Shown: positions 26,209 to 34,866 of the stretch, piece by piece | Layout: each line of letters opens with the position of its first letter | Position numbering within the stretch: position 1 is the stretch's first letter | NCBI GenBank assembly: GCA_026989335.1 | Contig: JALSJN010000060.1 | Span: forward strand, 1 to 52,821 | DNA from: Thiotrichaceae bacterium | GTDB taxonomy: Bacteria; Pseudomonadota; Gammaproteobacteria; Thiotrichales; Thiotrichaceae | Direction: 5' to 3' | DNA: 52,821 nt | Position numbers and translations under genes: made by a program | The notes under the pieces: generated by a model | Databases searched by the model: none | The model's input: only the letters and a program-made list of their open reading frames with translations | Told to the model about the DNA's origin: nothing

Positions 26209-27264
26209 ATGAGTAAATTCTGGAGCAAACGTACCCACGAGTTAGACCCGTACACACCGGGTGAGCAACCACAAAACCAACAATACATTAAACTCAATAC
26301 GAACGAGAACCCCTATCCGCCTTCACCCAAAGCGATTGAGGCAATGCGCGCAGCGGCGGATGAAAATATGCGTTTATACCCAGATCCAATGGCGAAAAGC
26401 TTAAAACAAGCGATAGCTGATTTTTATGACTTGGATGTATCGCAGATGTTTGTCGGCAATAGCTCGGACGAGGTTTTAGCCCACACCTTTGTTGCGCTTT
26501 TGAAAAAAGATAAGCCGCTTTTCTTCCCAGATATTAGTTACGGTTTTTACCCTGCTTATTGTGGCTTGTTCAATATCGAAACCAAACGTATCCCTTTAAC
26601 AGATGCGTTTACAATTAACCCCCAAGACTATACTGCTGACAGCGGCGGCGTTATTTTCCCTAATCCTAATGCGCCAAGTGGAATTGCACTTTCACTGGAT
26701 GATATTGAGATTATTCTAAATGCCAACAAAGACGTTGTGGTGGTAATTGATGAAGCCTATATTGATTTTGGTGGCGAAACGGCTGTTCCATTGATTGATA
26801 AATATCCCAATTTATTAATCACTCAAACATTCTCAAAATCTCGTTCACTAGCGGGTTTGCGCGTAGGATTTGCGATGGGGCAGGCAGATTTAATTGAGGG
26901 TTTAGAGCGGGTTAAAAATTCGTTTAATTCTTACCCGTTGGATCGTGCAGCGATTGCTGGTGCAACAGCATCCATTAAAGATAAACCACATTTTGATGAG
27001 ACTTGCCAAAAAATAATTCAAACTCGTAAGAACGTCAGCGAAGCGTTGACAATAATGGACTTTACCGTATTGCCTTCGCAAGCTAATTTTGTCTTTGCAA
27101 AGCCCAATAGTGCGGATGCCGAGAAACTCTATTTAGCATTAAAAAAAGAGGGGGTTTTAGTCCGTTACTTTAATTCACCACGAATTGCGGGTTACCTACG
27201 AATAACGATTGGCACGGATGAAGAGATGGATGTATTTTTAGAAAAGCTAGTAGCACTTGTTTAG
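26209..27264 (+). CDS. hisC: Histidinol-phosphate aminotransferase
   Basis: The 351-residue protein is a class II fold-type I aminotransferase. It has LNTNENPYPPSPKA near the N-terminus, the NPNAPSG motif, and the PLP lysine K210 in TQTFSKSRSLAGLRVGF. The length and the VIDEAYIDFG motif fit HisC. It converts imidazole-acetol phosphate and glutamate to histidinol phosphate. It is not in a his operon here; hisI is about 20 kb away. Its 3' end overlaps the convergent znuA gene by 4 nt. Confidence 0.92.
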   Translation: MSKFWSKRTHELDPYTPGEQPQNQQYIKLNTNENPYPPSPKAIEAMRAAADENMRLYPDPMAKSLKQAIADFYDLDVSQMFVGNSSDEVLAHTFVALLKKDKPLFFPDISYGFYPAYCGLFNIETKRIPLTDAFTINPQDYTADSGGVIFPNPNAPSGIALSLDDIEIILNANKDVVVVIDEAYIDFGGETAVPLIDKYPNLLITQTFSKSRSLAGLRVGFAMGQADLIEGLERVKNSFNSYPLDRAAIAGATASIKDKPHFDETCQKIIQTRKNVSEALTIMDFTVLPSQANFVFAKPNSADAEKLYLALKKEGVLVRYFNSPRIAGYLRITIGTDEEMDVFLEKLVALV

Positions 27265-28247
27265 CGTAAACAATGAACTATTTCATGTCCCATTTTTTGT
27301 AGCATTGCAAAGATAGTATTTTTGTTAAGAGCAAGCTCCGTACTTAAAATATCAATAATGCCTGTATTTACCGATAAGCTTTCGGTCAATGTTGTTAACC
27401 GTTGAGCCTTAGTGTTGGGGTCGGCGAGTACGCAATGAATATTCGTATCCTGAATTTTTTGCCGAATCGTTTTTATGCTTTTAATACCAGCCGAAATACT
27501 TTCATGGAAATCTACAATAGTCGGTTTTTGTAAACCAAATTGCTTTGAAAAATACTGCCATGAGTTTTGAAAGACAATATAAGGTTGTTTTTTTATAGGC
27601 TGTAATTCAGCTTGAATTGTTTTTGTAACGGTTAAAAGCCTATTCTTAAAGTGAGCCAAGTTACTTTCATAAAGTCCTTTATTGTTAGCATCTAATTGAC
27701 TTAATGTTGTAGCGATATGGCCTGCTAAAATGTGTAAATTTTCTGGTGAAGTCCATATATGTAAATCTTTTTTGTCTTCCGAATCATGGTTATGATGCGC
27801 GCTATTTGGTTGATGCTCTACAGCGGGCGCAGAATGCTGATGCTTTCCTATACGATCTAATAAATGAATATTATCATCATCAGCCAACGCAATAAGGGGT
27901 GTTGTCGGTGATTTATTTTCAAAGGCGTGATTAAGTAAAATCTCAAAGTTTTCATCAATCCTAAAAATCACATCGGCTTGTTGTATGTGTGAAATATCAG
28001 AAGGTTTAAAGCTGTAGTTATGAGGCGATGCAAAATCAGGAATAAGTTGCGCACTTTCAACCTGTTCGCCAGCGATGGCTAAAACGATTGCATGAATGGG
28101 CTTAATCGTACTCAGTACACGTAGTTTTTCTGTTTGGCGTTTTTCTTGCTGGCTTTCAGTTTGTTGTGCGCTGACGCGGCTTATTGAAATTGATAACAAG
28201 CCAAGTAGTAGAAAAACTATTGAAAAGAAAGGTACAATACGGCGCAT
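27261..28247 (-). CDS. znuA: Zinc ABC transporter periplasmic binding protein ZnuA
   Basis: I place the start at ATG 28247, giving 328 residues. It has a clear signal peptide (MRRIVPFFSIVFLLLG to about SAQ) and a TGGAG ribosome site 7 nt upstream. The frame is open further upstream, but that part is antisense to znuC. The mature protein has the cluster A-1 fold motifs TIKPIHAIVLAIAG and SPHNYSFKPSD, then the charged His-rich loop (about 155-185; HQHSA, EHQPNSAHHNHD) typical of zinc binders. The start codon overlaps that of znuC on the other strand by 2 bp. Confidence 0.9.
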   Translation of the reverse strand: MRRIVPFFSIVFLLLGLLSISISRVSAQQTESQQEKRQTEKLRVLSTIKPIHAIVLAIAGEQVESAQLIPDFASPHNYSFKPSDISHIQQADVIFRIDENFEILLNHAFENKSPTTPLIALADDDNIHLLDRIGKHQHSAPAVEHQPNSAHHNHDSEDKKDLHIWTSPENLHILAGHIATTLSQLDANNKGLYESNLAHFKNRLLTVTKTIQAELQPIKKQPYIVFQNSWQYFSKQFGLQKPTIVDFHESISAGIKSIKTIRQKIQDTNIHCVLADPNTKAQRLTTLTESLSVNTGIIDILSTELALNKNTIFAMLQKMGHEIVHCLR

Positions 28248-29067
28248 GTCTGCACTCCAAACAAAAAAAAACCCAACGCCGCTATTAGCTTCGTTAAAAC
28301 AAATTAGCTTAAGCCTGCAAGGCAAGAGCATTTTGCATGATGTCAGCCTAGAATTGCAAGCAGGGAAAATCTTAACGGTTATCGGCCCAAATGGCGCAGG
28401 TAAGTCTACCTTAATTCGTGTTTTATTGGGTTTGCAAAAGCCTGATTCAGGTGAAGTTTGGCTCAAATCAAGCTTACGAATCGGCTATGTGCCGCAAAAG
28501 ATAGCCATTAACAAGCTGATGCCTTTAACGGTCGAGCGGTTTGTGGCATTAGCAAAATACCAGAATAACGATGATATTGCTAAGTCACTCGCTGAAACTG
28601 GCATTACCCATCTAAATCAACAAGCCATACAGAGCTTATCTGGTGGGGAGTTTCAACGTGTTTTATTGGCACGCGCCTTACTCCAAAAGCCGCAGTTATT
28701 AATATTGGATGAGCCGGCGCAAGGCGTTGACGTGATTGGCCAGGCGGAGCTTTATGAAAAAATTTCGGCACTTAAAGACAAACATGGTTTTGGTGTGTTA
28801 ATGATTTCACATGACTTGCATTTAGTGATGCAAAATACCGATCAAGTGCTGTGTTTAAACCAACATATTTGTTGTAGCGGGCAACCCGATGATGTGAGTA
28901 GTCATCCAGAATACTTACGCTTGTTTGGTGATCTTCCTGCTGAGGGTTTGGCGGTTTATACCCATCAGCATGACCATTGTCATGACTTGCAAGGCAATGT
29001 CGTTACGGGGAGTTGTAGGCACCCAGAACACAGCAACAACCATAATGAGACTAACGAGCATGGATGA
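28246..29067 (+). CDS. znuC: Zinc ABC transporter ATP-binding protein ZnuC
   Basis: From ATG 28246 the protein has 273 residues. Walker A GPNGAGKST is at 47-55, the signature LSGGE at 131-135 and Walker B LLILDEP at 151-157. The C-terminus has a His/Cys-rich tail (HQHDHCHDLQ, CRHPEHSNNHN), seen in ZnuC-type subunits and likely to bind zinc. It drives zinc uptake with ZnuA and ZnuB. Translation of znuB starts within its last codons (8 nt overlap). The ribosome site is poor (AAAGG about 14 nt upstream). No Zur-like box was found by eye. Confidence 0.93.
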   Translation: MSALQTKKNPTPLLASLKQISLSLQGKSILHDVSLELQAGKILTVIGPNGAGKSTLIRVLLGLQKPDSGEVWLKSSLRIGYVPQKIAINKLMPLTVERFVALAKYQNNDDIAKSLAETGITHLNQQAIQSLSGGEFQRVLLARALLQKPQLLILDEPAQGVDVIGQAELYEKISALKDKHGFGVLMISHDLHLVMQNTDQVLCLNQHICCSGQPDDVSSHPEYLRLFGDLPAEGLAVYTHQHDHCHDLQGNVVTGSCRHPEHSNNHNETNEHG

Positions 29068-29839
29068 TTTTATTCTTCGTGCTTTATTAGCGGGATTAGC
29101 GTTAGTGTTAATAGCGGGGCCACTGGGGGTTTTTATTTTATGGCGGCGCATGGCTTATTTTGGTGATGCGCTATCTCATTCGGCTATTTTAGGTGTTGCG
29201 TTGGGTTTCTTATTGAGTATTAATATTAATCTCGGTATTTTAATTACCTCCATCAGTATGGCTGTTTTATTGATTCTGTCGCAACGAAAAAAACAACTCG
29301 GCAGCGATACCATGCTAGGTATATTGTCACACAGCGCCTTGTCTTTAGGGTTAATAGTGATGAGCTTTGTTGAAGGGCGAGTAGACTTAAATGCGCTTTT
29401 ATTTGGCGATATTTTGTCGGTAAGTTGGCAAGATTTATGGATAATAGCCGTGGGCGTAATACTTGTTTTAGGAGTGTTAGCTTTTATTTGGAAACCCCTC
29501 TTATCCCTTACTGTGCACGAAGAGTTAGCCCGCGTTGAAGGCGTGAATGTTGCCTTAGTGAGCGCGTTGTACACGCTATTAATTGCCATTTTAGTCGCAA
29601 TTTCAATGAAAATTATAGGTGCGTTATTGGTGACCTCATTATTAGTTATTCCCGCTGCTACTGCGCGGCAATTCTCCTCAACACCAGAGAGAATGGCGCT
29701 GTTATCAGTTGTGGTTGGTGTGATTGCGGTAATGCTAGGGCTGTGGGCATCCTATCTTTGGGATACGCCAGCGGGGCCGTCTATTGTTGTTGCGAGTTCT
29801 AGCTTATTTTTAATCAGTCAGCTGGTAAGGATTTCCTGA
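29060..29839 (+). CDS. znuB: Zinc ABC transporter permease ZnuB
   Basis: The start at 29060 (MDDFILRALLAG) gives 259 residues, the usual size for ABC-3 permeases; the frame is open further upstream but that part covers znuC. It has about eight membrane helices and the conserved WRRMAYFGDALSHSAILG motif that contacts the ATPase. It also has LLVTSLLVIPAATARQFS near the C-terminus. It forms the inner-membrane zinc pore. Its 3' end overlaps convergent ribF by 22 nt. Confidence 0.94.
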   Translation: MDDFILRALLAGLALVLIAGPLGVFILWRRMAYFGDALSHSAILGVALGFLLSININLGILITSISMAVLLILSQRKKQLGSDTMLGILSHSALSLGLIVMSFVEGRVDLNALLFGDILSVSWQDLWIIAVGVILVLGVLAFIWKPLLSLTVHEELARVEGVNVALVSALYTLLIAILVAISMKIIGALLVTSLLVIPAATARQFSSTPERMALLSVVVGVIAVMLGLWASYLWDTPAGPSIVVASSSLFLISQLVRIS

Positions 29840-30750
29840 GCACATTCTGCATCTTTCACAATTTGTTTCTTTAAGGCTTGAAAATCATCAAACTTTTTCT
29901 CGGCGCGAATAAAGCGAAACAACTCTACACAGATATGTTTTCCGTAAGCGCTAAAGTCTTTATCCTCAAAATCAAAAAGGTGTGTTTCTAGGCGGTTTTC
30001 TGTGCCTTTTACTGTTGGCCGAGCCCCTAAGTTGGCAACGCCAATGAGATTTTTATTCGCTAAACCTGCTATTCGCACGGCATAAACGCCTCTTGCTGGT
30101 GCAATGTTTTCTGGTAAGCGTAAATTCAAAGTAGGAAACCCAATGGTTCTACCGCGCTCATCGCCATGCCGAACTCGTCCTGACAATTGATATTTGTGCC
30201 CCAAAAGTTGATTAGCGTTAGCGATATCACCCATCTCTAAATATTCACGAATTCGGGTACTACTGATGCGTTGCTTATCGTGTTTGCAGGTTGATGTATC
30301 AGTAACGGTCATTCCAGATTTATCGCCCATGAGTTTTAATAAGTCAAAATTTCCCGTGCGTTTGTGGCCAAAACGAAAATCATCCCCTACTGCTAAATAT
30401 TTCACCTTTAAGGTATCTAATAAAATATCTTGAACAAACGCTTGCGGAGGAATTGCGGCAAAATCTGCATTAAACTTAAGACAAAGATAATTATCTACCC
30501 CTAAGTGCTTGAGTGAGCGGATTTTATCGCGCAGTGGATAAATACGTGCGGGTGGTTTAGGCGAAAAGAATTCAGCAGGCAATGGCTCAAAGCTGATAAC
30601 CGTTAACGGTAAATTAAGCGACTGTGCTTTTTCTTTTAATTTATTGATTACTTTTTGATGCCCAAGATGTAACCCATCAAAGTTTCCTATCGTGGCTACG
30701 CACCCTTTTTGCGAGTGGGGAATAGCATTTAAACTTCGTATGATTTTCAT
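29818..30750 (-). CDS. ribF: Bifunctional riboflavin kinase / FAD synthetase
   Basis: The ATG at 30750 (MKIIRSL) has an AGG ribosome site; the frame extends 8 codons further. This gives 310 residues. The FAD synthetase domain (about 1-180) begins TIGNFDGLHLGHQ, the nucleotidyl-transferase HxGH-type motif, and has DDFRFGHKRTGNF. The riboflavin kinase domain (about 185-305) has GDERGRTIGFPTLNL, containing the TN-type motif, and HLFDFEDKDFYG-like residues. It makes FMN and then FAD. trmL lies 36 bp upstream on the same strand. Confidence 0.95.
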   Translation of the reverse strand: MKIIRSLNAIPHSQKGCVATIGNFDGLHLGHQKVINKLKEKAQSLNLPLTVISFEPLPAEFFSPKPPARIYPLRDKIRSLKHLGVDNYLCLKFNADFAAIPPQAFVQDILLDTLKVKYLAVGDDFRFGHKRTGNFDLLKLMGDKSGMTVTDTSTCKHDKQRISSTRIREYLEMGDIANANQLLGHKYQLSGRVRHGDERGRTIGFPTLNLRLPENIAPARGVYAVRIAGLANKNLIGVANLGARPTVKGTENRLETHLFDFEDKDFSAYGKHICVELFRFIRAEKKFDDFQALKKQIVKDAECAQEILTS

Positions 30751-30786
30751 AACCAGACCTTTGTAGCAGAACAAACCTGCATTTTA

Positions 30787-31251
30787 TTATCCCAAACCTT
30801 CAAAACCTTGCTGGCGTAATGCTTCGTAACTTACGATGGCAACGGTGTTTGATAAGTTAAGGCTGCGGCTATCTTCCAGCATTGGTAAACGTAGCTTGTT
30901 TTGAGTCGTAATATTATCGAGTACTTCTGTGGGTAGGCCACGGGTTTCTGGGCCAAATAAAAGTACATCACCCGGCTTAAATTTTGCATGGCTGTAATTT
31001 TGAGTGCCCTTAGTGGTTAGCGCAAAGAGGTTTTTATCTTTCATTTTAGCGATAAATTCTGCAAAATGTGTATATTCGCTAACCGTTGCTGCATCTCGAT
31101 AATCCAGCCCTGCGCGACGTAAACTTTTTTCATCCAGCTTAAAACCTAAGGGGTGGATTAAATGTAAACGACAGCCGGTGTTTGCGCAAAGGCGCATAAT
31201 ATTCCCTGTGTTGGGGGGGATTTCTGGTTCGTAGAGGGCTATTTCAAACAT
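30787..31251 (-). CDS. trmL: tRNA (cytidine(34)-2'-O)-methyltransferase TrmL
   Basis: This 154-residue protein is a minimal SPOUT methyltransferase. It has [19 protein letters not shown] near the start, [11 protein letters not shown] and the C-terminal [17 protein letters not shown] motif that forms the trefoil knot. Its length fits TrmL (YibK), which methylates the wobble position of tRNA-Leu. The spacing to neighbours is short but no functional link is evident. Confidence 0.95.
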   Translation of the reverse strand: MFEIALYEPEIPPNTGNIMRLCANTGCRLHLIHPLGFKLDEKSLRRAGLDYRDAATVSEYTHFAEFIAKMKDKNLFALTTKGTQNYSHAKFKPGDVLLFGPETRGLPTEVLDNITTQNKLRLPMLEDSRSLNLSNTVAIVSYEALRQQGFEGLG

Positions 31252-31309
31252 TATGAGTCATTTACTAAAGAAGTAGATAAACCCATTATGGATTCAATGG
31301 GCACGAGCT

Positions 31310-31954
31310 TCAAGTGGCCTCTTTTATAATCAAATCAACCAGTATCTTGGATAATTGATTTGATAAGTCTTGCAGGTTATTGGTAATCCCTAAATCCTTA
31401 CATTGCGTGACTTCTAGCCCTGCATACCCGCAGGGGTTAATATTATTAAAGGGGGATAAATCCATATCAATGTTTAAACTCAAACCATGTGTCGTACAAC
31501 CTTTAGAAACACGCAGGCCGAGCGCCGCAACTTTTTTATCATCAACATAAACACCTGGTGCTTTTGGCTTGTTACAAGCCTTAATATTAAACTCGCTCAG
31601 TAAGGAAGTAATCGCTTTTTCTAACAGCGTAACTAAACGACGAACACCTAATTTCCTGCGTTTCAAATCAATTAAAGTATAAATAATAAGCTGCCCCGGG
31701 CCGTGATAGGTGACTTGTCCGCCTCTATCGACTTTAACTATGGGAATACCGCTCGGCTTGAGGATATGTTCTGCCTTGCCATTGCGCCCTTGCGTATAAA
31801 CGGCAGGGTGTTCTACTAGCCATAATTCATCGGCTGTATTTTCGTTGCGGGTTTGGGTGAAACCTTGCATCGCCTGCCAAACAGATGCGTAATCTTGTAA
31901 ACCTAAGTTTTTTATAAGCGGAGGGGTTGAATAAGGCTTGGTTAAAGTGCCCAA
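31310..31954 (-). CDS. lipB: Octanoyl-[acyl-carrier-protein]:protein transferase LipB
   Basis: The 214-residue protein has the LipB motifs RGGQVTYHGPGQ and GLSLNIDMDLSPFNNINPCG, where the Cys forms the acyl-enzyme. The catalytic lysine is in DDKKVAALGLRV. It transfers octanoate from ACP to lipoyl domains, the first step of lipoate synthesis. Its start overlaps the end of ybeD by 13 nt, the same order as the conserved lipB-ybeD-dacA cluster. lipA is not in the window. Confidence 0.96.
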   Translation of the reverse strand: MGTLTKPYSTPPLIKNLGLQDYASVWQAMQGFTQTRNENTADELWLVEHPAVYTQGRNGKAEHILKPSGIPIVKVDRGGQVTYHGPGQLIIYTLIDLKRRKLGVRRLVTLLEKAITSLLSEFNIKACNKPKAPGVYVDDKKVAALGLRVSKGCTTHGLSLNIDMDLSPFNNINPCGYAGLEVTQCKDLGITNNLQDLSNQLSKILVDLIIKEAT

Positions 31955-32229
31955 AGCACAAGCTCGTTAGCGGTTAAATCAAGGTAAAGTGCATCAAGCT
32001 GGGGTTTGTCTTTAGCGTGAATATTCAGTGTTAAACTGACATATTTACCTGTCTTGCTTACATTTTTTGTGGTTTCATTATTATTAAACTCACTGTCATG
32101 CTTGGCGGCAATGTTTGCAATGGCTGTATGGAGCTCAGGTATTGCTGCTCCCATGACTTTTACAGGGAAGTCACAGGGGAAGTCAATAAGTGACTCTTCT
32201 ATTTCAGGTGGAGTACATTGATCCGTCAT
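31942..32229 (-). CDS. ybeD: DUF493 family protein YbeD
   Basis: This 95-residue protein carries the DUF493 pattern: LIDFPCDFPVKVMGAA at the start and a KYVSLTLNIHAKDKPQLDALYLDL stretch later, ending ELVLWAL. It has the ferredoxin-like fold of a small allosteric-type domain; its function is unknown. It lies between dacA and lipB as in many gammaproteobacteria. Confidence 0.92.
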   Translation of the reverse strand: MTDQCTPPEIEESLIDFPCDFPVKVMGAAIPELHTAIANIAAKHDSEFNNNETTKNVSKTGKYVSLTLNIHAKDKPQLDALYLDLTANELVLWAL

Positions 32230-32264
32230 ATTTAAATAAGATTCTATTTCAAAGTTAGGTTGGA

Positions 32265-33431
32265 TTATTTCACAAATATTTTTTTAATGCTATCCGTGAT
32301 ACCTGACCAAAAGCCACCTTCATCGATGTTATCAAGCGCTAGAAGGGGGACTTCAATAACGTTAGAATCACCATCTTTAATAATAGCTTTGCCAACTACA
32401 TCACCGCGTTTAATGGGTGCGTCAAGTTTGCTATTTAGCTCCATTAGGCCTTTAAGGTTTTTATAATGACCTTTTTCGACCGTGACATAAAAGTCATTTA
32501 AAATACCAACGGGTACTGTACTTTGCTGACCTTTCCAGATTCTTGCTTCAGAGAGAACAGAGCCAGCATCATAAAGCTTGTGTGTTTCAAATAAACGAAA
32601 ACCATATTCAATCAGCTCCTGAGAATTGTCGGCACGAGACTTATCATCTTTTGCACCCAATACGACAGAAATTAAACGCATATCATTTCGTTTAGCTGAG
32701 GCTACTAAACAATAGCCTGCCGAGTTGGTATGGCCTGTTTTAACACCATCTACGGTCTTATCACGCCATAATAGCTTATTTCGATTGTATTGTTTTATGC
32801 CGTTGTATGAGTACTCTTTTTTCGAATATAACTTGTAGCGTTCAGGATAATTTTTAATAAGTGCGCGAGTTAGAATTACAATATCTCTGGGTGTTGTATA
32901 GTGATTGTTATCGGGCCATCCTGTCACATTTACAAAGTGCGTTGCGTTCATTCCCATGCGTTTTGCTTGTTGGTTCATTTTTTCAACAAATGCCGCCTCA
33001 GTACCTGATATATGCTCTGCTAAAGCAATTGCTGCATCATTGCCAGATTGTATGATTAAGCCATGTAATATACGGTTAAAGGGTACGTTTTTACCTGCTT
33101 CCACAAACATGCGTGAGCCTTCCATCTTCCACGCTTTTTTACTGATTAAAACTTTATCTTTCAGCGAAGTAGTCTTTTTTTCTAGCTCTTGGTAAATAAT
33201 ATAAGCGGTCATTAGTTTGGTGATACTGGCTGGTTCTACACGTTTGTCGGGGTTCTTCATGGCGAGCTCTACGCCGCTATGAAAGTCCACTAATAGATAG
33301 CTTTCAATATCCAGCTCCGGACCTTTAGGAAATGAATTTTGGGCCGCATATGAAGGCGTAGCAAAGCTTAAAAATAGAAGGAAAGTAATTATGCTCTTTT
33401 GTAATGGCTTGTGTTGAAAGTTAATTTTCAT
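32265..33431 (-). CDS. dacA: D-alanyl-D-alanine carboxypeptidase (PBP5/6 type)
   Basis: The 388-residue protein has a signal peptide (about 1-29, ending SYA) and the three serine-peptidase motifs: S69-I-T-K72, S129-G-N131 and K231-T-G233. A C-terminal PBP5 domain (about 285-370) ends with an amphipathic membrane-binding helix (GITDSIKKIFVK). It trims the terminal D-Ala of peptidoglycan pentapeptides in the periplasm. It is followed by ybeD and lipB on the same strand. MITE copy B lies between it and the SPOR lipoprotein, so the classic dacA-rlpA linkage has been interrupted. Confidence 0.96.
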   Translation of the reverse strand: MKINFQHKPLQKSIITFLLFLSFATPSYAAQNSFPKGPELDIESYLLVDFHSGVELAMKNPDKRVEPASITKLMTAYIIYQELEKKTTSLKDKVLISKKAWKMEGSRMFVEAGKNVPFNRILHGLIIQSGNDAAIALAEHISGTEAAFVEKMNQQAKRMGMNATHFVNVTGWPDNNHYTTPRDIVILTRALIKNYPERYKLYSKKEYSYNGIKQYNRNKLLWRDKTVDGVKTGHTNSAGYCLVASAKRNDMRLISVVLGAKDDKSRADNSQELIEYGFRLFETHKLYDAGSVLSEARIWKGQQSTVPVGILNDFYVTVEKGHYKNLKGLMELNSKLDAPIKRGDVVGKAIIKDGDSNVIEVPLLALDNIDEGGFWSGITDSIKKIFVK

Positions 33432-33467
33432 TTATAAAATATCACGTTTGTTAAAAATAATCGATTT

Positions 33468-33603
33468 GAGACCTTTTGTAGGAATCGGTGCCGAGTAAAA
33501 TGACTAAAAGTTCACTGTTTTAATGTTGGAAAACGTGAATAAGCTATTTTCAGTAAAGTTTTAGCCTGTTTTTTCTTGCGTCACTGGCTTGTGCAAAGGA
33601 CTC
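33468..33603. mobile_element. MITE-like element, copy B (about 136 bp, diverged)
   Basis: The ends GAGACCTTTTGTAGGAATCGG and the inverted GGCTTGTGCAAAGGACTC correspond to the ends of copy A with several substitutions. The interior keeps CCGAGTAAAATGACTAAAA-type sequence but has lost much of the inner stem. The right end stops 3 bp before the last codon of the SPOR-domain gene. Confidence 0.7.
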
Positions 33604-33606
33604 CGT

Positions 33607-34080
33607 TTAGTTTCCTACAACTTTAAATTGTGTCATACCAGCATTGGTTAAGGTATCTTTTGTTTTATCAATATCAATTTGTTTATTAAATGGGCCTAAG
33701 CGTACCATGTGCAGTGAACGCCCTTGTTTAGTCGTGCGAGTCTCCATCGCTGTATTGGTGAAACCGAAGGATGACATTTTAATAAACATATCTAAAGCTT
33801 GATCATTGTTTGGGTAAGTGCCAACGACAATATAGTAGTTTGTATTCGCGTTAATAATGGTTGGGGTTACCTTAGCCCTTGCTTGACCATTCATTTTTTC
33901 AGACGTGCTTTTGGCACGCTTCAACGGAGGTCGTGATTGTATTTTTTTGAGTGTAGGCGGAAAGCTCATTTCACTCGAAGCAGAAGGTACTTTTTTAGTT
34001 TTTTTTGCAAAGTAGCTACAGCCACTGGTAGAAATTAAGGTTAGCGCTAAAGCGCCTAATATTATAGGCTTTGATTTCAT
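33607..34080 (-). CDS. SPOR-domain lipoprotein
   Basis: The start at 34080 (MKSKPIILGALALTLI) gives a 157-residue lipoprotein with lipobox TSGC at Cys20; the frame continues 16 codons further upstream, which seems unlikely. The C-terminal half (about 75-155) is a SPOR domain: YYIVVGTYPNNDQALDMF, then RSLHMVRLGPFNK and a second repeat. SPOR domains bind denuded peptidoglycan at division sites. At this position, next to dacA, rlpA (lytic transglycosylase with SPOR) is expected; here the catalytic domain is absent. It may be a remnant or functional replacement of RlpA. Confidence 0.85.
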   Translation of the reverse strand: MKSKPIILGALALTLISTSGCSYFAKKTKKVPSASSEMSFPPTLKKIQSRPPLKRAKSTSEKMNGQARAKVTPTIINANTNYYIVVGTYPNNDQALDMFIKMSSFGFTNTAMETRTTKQGRSLHMVRLGPFNKQIDIDKTKDTLTNAGMTQFKVVGN

Positions 34081-34159
34081 TTTTGATCCCCAAAAAGTAA
34101 ATATTTTTATTTTTGGCGATAGTAGCACGAATCGGGATTTTAAATAAATATTGAGAGAG

Positions 34160-34825
34160 CTAATTTTTCATTAGCTGGGTGAAACATTCAACTGTCGTAA
34201 AGTTATCAGCGTTTTCCCCTGCTTGGCGTGAGTCTGGCTGATGAATGGCCAATAACTTTTCCACGCCAAATTGATTGGCCGCATTTAATACCTCAAGATT
34301 ATCATCAATAAACAGACTACTTGTTTTATCAAACACCTCGACTTTCTCCAGTTTTTGCCAAAAACCTGCCTCTTCTTTAGCTAAGCCAATATCATGCGCT
34401 GTAATTATTCGATCAAAATAAGGGCGTAAGTTGACATATTGAAACTTTAGATCAACCGTTTTTTGGTGTGCATTTGTCAGTAGTACAAGCCGTTTACCTT
34501 TATTGCGCAGATACTCTAAGAATTCAGTAACATTGGCGCGAATCGCGATGCGATCTGCCACTTCATGTTTAAGGCTGACTATATCCATCTGTAAAACATC
34601 TTGCCAATGATCAAGGCAATACCACTTTAGAGAGCCTTCAAAAGATTGATAATTTCTCATCAAATCTTTTCGAGCATTTGCCAACGTAAGGCTATGTTTT
34701 TCAGCATAGCGTTGCGGCATGTGCTCTAACCAAAAGTGATTATCAAAATGTAAATCCAGCAGCGTGCCATCCATATCTAAAAATACGGTTTCAATGGTTT
34801 GCCAATCAATAGGAATTACTTGCAT
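34160..34825 (-). CDS. yrfG: HAD-family GMP/IMP nucleotidase YrfG
   Basis: The ATG at 34825 gives 221 residues. HAD motif I is D17-M-D19-G-T, motif II is LLTNAHQKT and motif III/IV is the FIDDNLEVL region. The sequence DMDGTLLDLHFDNHFW is characteristic of YrfG, which dephosphorylates purine monophosphates. It is divergent from nudE, the same neighbour as in E. coli (yrfG/nudE). Only 41 bp separate the two starts, so their promoters overlap. Confidence 0.9.
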   Translation of the reverse strand: MQVIPIDWQTIETVFLDMDGTLLDLHFDNHFWLEHMPQRYAEKHSLTLANARKDLMRNYQSFEGSLKWYCLDHWQDVLQMDIVSLKHEVADRIAIRANVTEFLEYLRNKGKRLVLLTNAHQKTVDLKFQYVNLRPYFDRIITAHDIGLAKEEAGFWQKLEKVEVFDKTSSLFIDDNLEVLNAANQFGVEKLLAIHQPDSRQAGENADNFTTVECFTQLMKN

Positions 34826-34866
34826 CAACCTGTACACTTGAGAGCTAACTCTCCGTAATTAAAATT

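Noticed and set aside
28248-28466. Upstream extension of the znuA frame
   Set aside because: It would be antisense to znuC's ABC domain and would bury the clear signal peptide starting at 28247.
28925-29059. Upstream extension of the znuB frame
   Set aside because: It lies inside znuC; permease similarity begins at MDDFILRALLAG (29060).
29176-29589. 137-codon minus-strand frame inside znuB
   Set aside because: Shadow of the permease gene in another frame; composition is Thr/Lys/Asn-rich without domain pattern.
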